A stretch of 64,000 nt of DNA. It comes from an uncultured Microbacterium sp. (lineage in GTDB: Bacteria; Actinomycetota; Actinomycetes; Actinomycetales; Microbacteriaceae). The first letter of the stretch is position 1; each line of letters begins with the position of its first letter. The position numbers and the translations under genes were made by a program. Positions 62,443 through 64,000 of this stretch are shown here, piece after piece. Under the pieces are notes generated by a model that was given only the letters and a program-made list of their open reading frames with translations, did no database searches and had not been told where the DNA came from. The stretch covers positions 62,001 to 126,000 of the forward strand of contig NZ_CANLCY010000005.1 of assembly GCF_947489255.1 (NCBI RefSeq). The letters run 5' to 3'.

Positions 62443-62448
62443 ACTCTA
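62443..62448 (-). promoter_or_regulatory. TAGAGT box six bases before the ATP-grasp start codon
   Basis: Reverse-strand TAGAGT (62448-62443) followed by six bases and the ATG at 62436. It predicts a leaderless message for the three-gene operon. A weak TTCCCG -35 lies 16 bases upstream. Confidence 0.6.
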
Positions 62449-62543
62449 CTCAGCGCCGTGTTGCGGGAAGGTTTCCCCCACGCCGGTCGCGGCCCGTGGA
62501 TAGAGTGACGCCAACGTCCGCCGCAACGACCAGGGGTGCCTCC

Positions 62544-63767
62544 ATGCGCGTGCTCGTCACCAGTTCCCGCAACACGTTCGCTCTCGACCTCATCCGCAAG
62601 CTCGGCAGCGTCGGACACACCGTGTTCGCGAGCGACACCTACGACGGCGCGGTGGGCAACCACTCGCGCTTCCTCGCCGGCCACCTCGCCACCCCGTCGC
62701 CGCGGTTCGAGACCGACGCCTTCATCGCGGCCGTGAGCGACTACGTCGAGAAGCACGACATCGACGTGATCATCCCCACGTTCGAGGAGGTCTTCTACCT
62801 CGCCGCCCGCGTGGCCGACCTGCCCGCGCGCGTGCGCCTGTACGCCGGCAGCTTCGCCGACCTCGCGCGCCTGCACGACAAGGCGAGCTTCCAGCGTCTC
62901 GCCCAGGATGCCGGGGTGCCCATCCCCGAGACGGTGGTGGTGACCTCGCCCGAGGAGCTGCGCGAGGCGATCGCCTCGTTCCCGCGCTACTTCGCCCGCG
63001 CGGCGTTCTCGCGCGGCGGCGTGGGCCTGCTGACCAACACCGGTCCGCTCGCGGGCAAGATCCCCGTCGAGGAGTGCGTGCCCACTCCCGAGCAGCCGTG
63101 GCTCGTGCAGCCCTTCGTCGACGGGCCCATGGTCTGCACGTACAGCGTCGTCGTCGACGGCCGGGTGCAGGCGCACACCACGTACAAGGCCGCCGAGCAG
63201 TGGGCGCACTCGACCGCGATCGCCTTCATCGCCGTCGACAGCACCGACACCCTCCGGTACACGCAGCAGCTCGTCGACACCCTCGACCCGGGCTTCACCG
63301 GCCAGATCTCGTTCGACTTCGTCGACCACGGCACCGACGCCGCCCCCGACTACAAGATCATCGAGTGCAACCCGCGGCCCACGAACGGCGTCATCCTGCT
63401 CGAGGCCGACGACGTCTCCCACGCGATCGAGGGACGACTCGCCGAGCCCGTCGTCGCCGTGCCGGGCACGGAGCGCCAGATCACGCTCGCCGTGCTCGCC
63501 GACGCCTTCGCCGAACCGCTCCAGCACCTGCCGAAGACGCTGCACGATCTGCTGCACGTGCGCGACGTGGGCGCGGGCTGGTGGGACGGTGCCGCGATGC
63601 TCTGGAGCCCCGCGACGATCGTGCACGGCGCGAAGATCTCGCACGGCGACCGCAAAGAGATCCTCGCCGCCCTCGGCGACGACATCGTCTGGAACGGCGA
63701 GCCGATCGAGGGCATGAGCGAAGCGGATGCCGAGGCCCTCGAGGCCGTGCACGCCGGTCGCGTCTGA
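62544..63767 (+). CDS. ATP-grasp domain protein (carboxylate-amine ligase-like)
   Basis: A 407-residue protein that diverges from the alpha-E cassette. The N-terminal Rossmann-like part reads RVLVTSSRNTFALDLIRKLG, with DVIIPTFEEVFYLAARV. The ATP-grasp core follows at about 110-320 (RLHDKASFQRLAQDAGVPIPETVVV; metal/ATP residues in FTGQISFDFVDH and IIECNPRPTNGVILLEADD). AGGGG precedes the ATG, and TAGAGT at 62501-62506 is a -10 candidate. It could ligate an amino acid or small acid. Functional linkage with the neighbouring ATP-grasp operon is suggested only by the shared 107-base upstream region. Confidence 0.83.
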   Translation: MRVLVTSSRNTFALDLIRKLGSVGHTVFASDTYDGAVGNHSRFLAGHLATPSPRFETDAFIAAVSDYVEKHDIDVIIPTFEEVFYLAARVADLPARVRLYAGSFADLARLHDKASFQRLAQDAGVPIPETVVVTSPEELREAIASFPRYFARAAFSRGGVGLLTNTGPLAGKIPVEECVPTPEQPWLVQPFVDGPMVCTYSVVVDGRVQAHTTYKAAEQWAHSTAIAFIAVDSTDTLRYTQQLVDTLDPGFTGQISFDFVDHGTDAAPDYKIIECNPRPTNGVILLEADDVSHAIEGRLAEPVVAVPGTERQITLAVLADAFAEPLQHLPKTLHDLLHVRDVGAGWWDGAAMLWSPATIVHGAKISHGDRKEILAALGDDIVWNGEPIEGMSEADAEALEAVHAGRV

Positions 63768-63809
63768 CGCCTCGGAGCCGGGGCACCCGGCTCGCGGCGG
63801 CGTGCCGGC

Positions 63810-63879
63810 GTGCGGAGTCCGCAGCCGACACGCCGGTGCCGACGGCATCCACACGGGGTGGCGCCTGCCGATTCCGCAC
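63810..63879. repeat. Intergenic palindrome, type C, copy 2
   Basis: Left arm starting GTGCGGAGTCCGCAGCCGAC (63810) and right arm ending GATTCCGCAC (63879) pair imperfectly. The GTGCGGAGTC core and the ACACGCCG tail match the copy at 41263. Confidence 0.65.
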
Positions 63880-63885
63880 GAGGGG

Positions 63886-63911
63886 ACACCGCGCCGCACC
63901 CGGCGCGGTGT
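63886..63911. terminator. Bidirectional terminator hairpin
   Basis: Perfect 11-base arms ACACCGCGCCG (63886-63896) and CGGCGCGGTGT (63901-63911) with a 4-base loop, between the convergent ATP-grasp and dehydrogenase genes. Confidence 0.75.
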
Positions 63912-63918
63912 CGGAACC

Positions 63919-64000
63919 TCAGGTGCCGGGGCGCAGCACGACCTTGATGCAGCCGTCCTCCTTCTTCTGGAACGTCTCGTAGAGGCCCGGCGCGTCGTCG
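63919..64000 (-). CDS. Zinc-dependent alcohol dehydrogenase, C-terminal end only
   Basis: The last 26 codons of a leftward gene that enters from beyond the window. The C-terminus APGLYETFQKKEDGCIKVVL, then RPGT, matches the end of medium-chain zinc alcohol dehydrogenases of the glutathione-independent formaldehyde/aldehyde type. The active site lies outside the window, so only the family is suggested. Confidence 0.7.
   Translation of the reverse strand, partial: DDAPGLYETFQKKEDGCIKVVLRPGT

Overview
The window is high-GC DNA (about 70% by eye) with densely packed, overlapping genes, GC-rich third codon positions, F420-type (LLM) enzymes and several start codons without a Shine-Dalgarno sequence. 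This fits an actinobacterium, most likely Microbacteriaceae (a Microbacterium-like soil or plant-associated species). The genus is inferred from gene content and style, not from a marker gene. I see no rRNA, tRNA, CRISPR, integrase, transposase or phage gene. No gene-free stretch exceeds 300 bases.

Layout. (1) 1-15329, uronate locus. A leftward ten-gene operon (DUF2264 protein, sugar-binding lipoprotein, two permeases, DUF624 protein, GH88 unsaturated glucuronyl hydrolase, FAH-family hydrolase, KduD, KduI, KdgK) diverges from a rightward three-gene operon (heparinase II/III-like lyase, a DeoR-HTH/periplasmic-binding-domain hybrid regulator, and an acyltransferase fused to a helical domain of unknown function). 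(2) 15433-27769, galactan/arabinan locus: a large secreted, probably sortase-anchored GH30 enzyme, a LacI regulator with four near-identical palindromic operators, an ABC importer, GH51, GH35 and a cupin. (3) 27930-34381: a second LacI regulator, GH42 and a third importer. (4) 34552-36485: a divergent MFS/TetR pair. (5) 36628-39967: a third LacI and galT-galK. (6) 40156-51000, housekeeping and transport: LLM oxidoreductase, orphan DNA methyltransferase, lipoate ligase, DMT exporter/LysR, hydrolase, MarR/MFS, DHA2 MFS, and a winged-helix/membrane-protein pair. (7) 51066-58657: complete L-rhamnose catabolism (mutarotase, isomerase, kinase, aldolase-dehydrogenase, lactate oxidation) plus a LacI regulator. 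(8) 58775-63767: a transglutaminase/alpha-E/circularly permuted ATP-grasp cassette diverging from a second ATP-grasp gene. The window ends in the 3' end of an alcohol dehydrogenase.

How it works together. Loci 1, 2, 3, 5 and 7 cover the sugars of plant type II arabinogalactan (galactose, arabinose, glucuronate and rhamnose): extracellular beta-1,6-galactan cleavage, oligosaccharide import, removal of arabinose, galactose and uronate, then Leloir, KDG and rhamnulose pathways. That shared substrate is an inference. None of the three importers has an ATPase gene here, so a shared MsiK-type ATPase elsewhere is likely.

Regulation is unusually readable: palindromic LacI operators, a galT promoter whose predicted transcription start is the start codon itself, and about ten genes with a TANNNT box six or seven bases before the start codon (predicted leaderless mRNAs). 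Several families of short intergenic palindromes and REP-like units lie at gene ends. One REP cluster appears to have been inserted between the ATP-grasp and alpha-E genes, with a 16-bp duplication.
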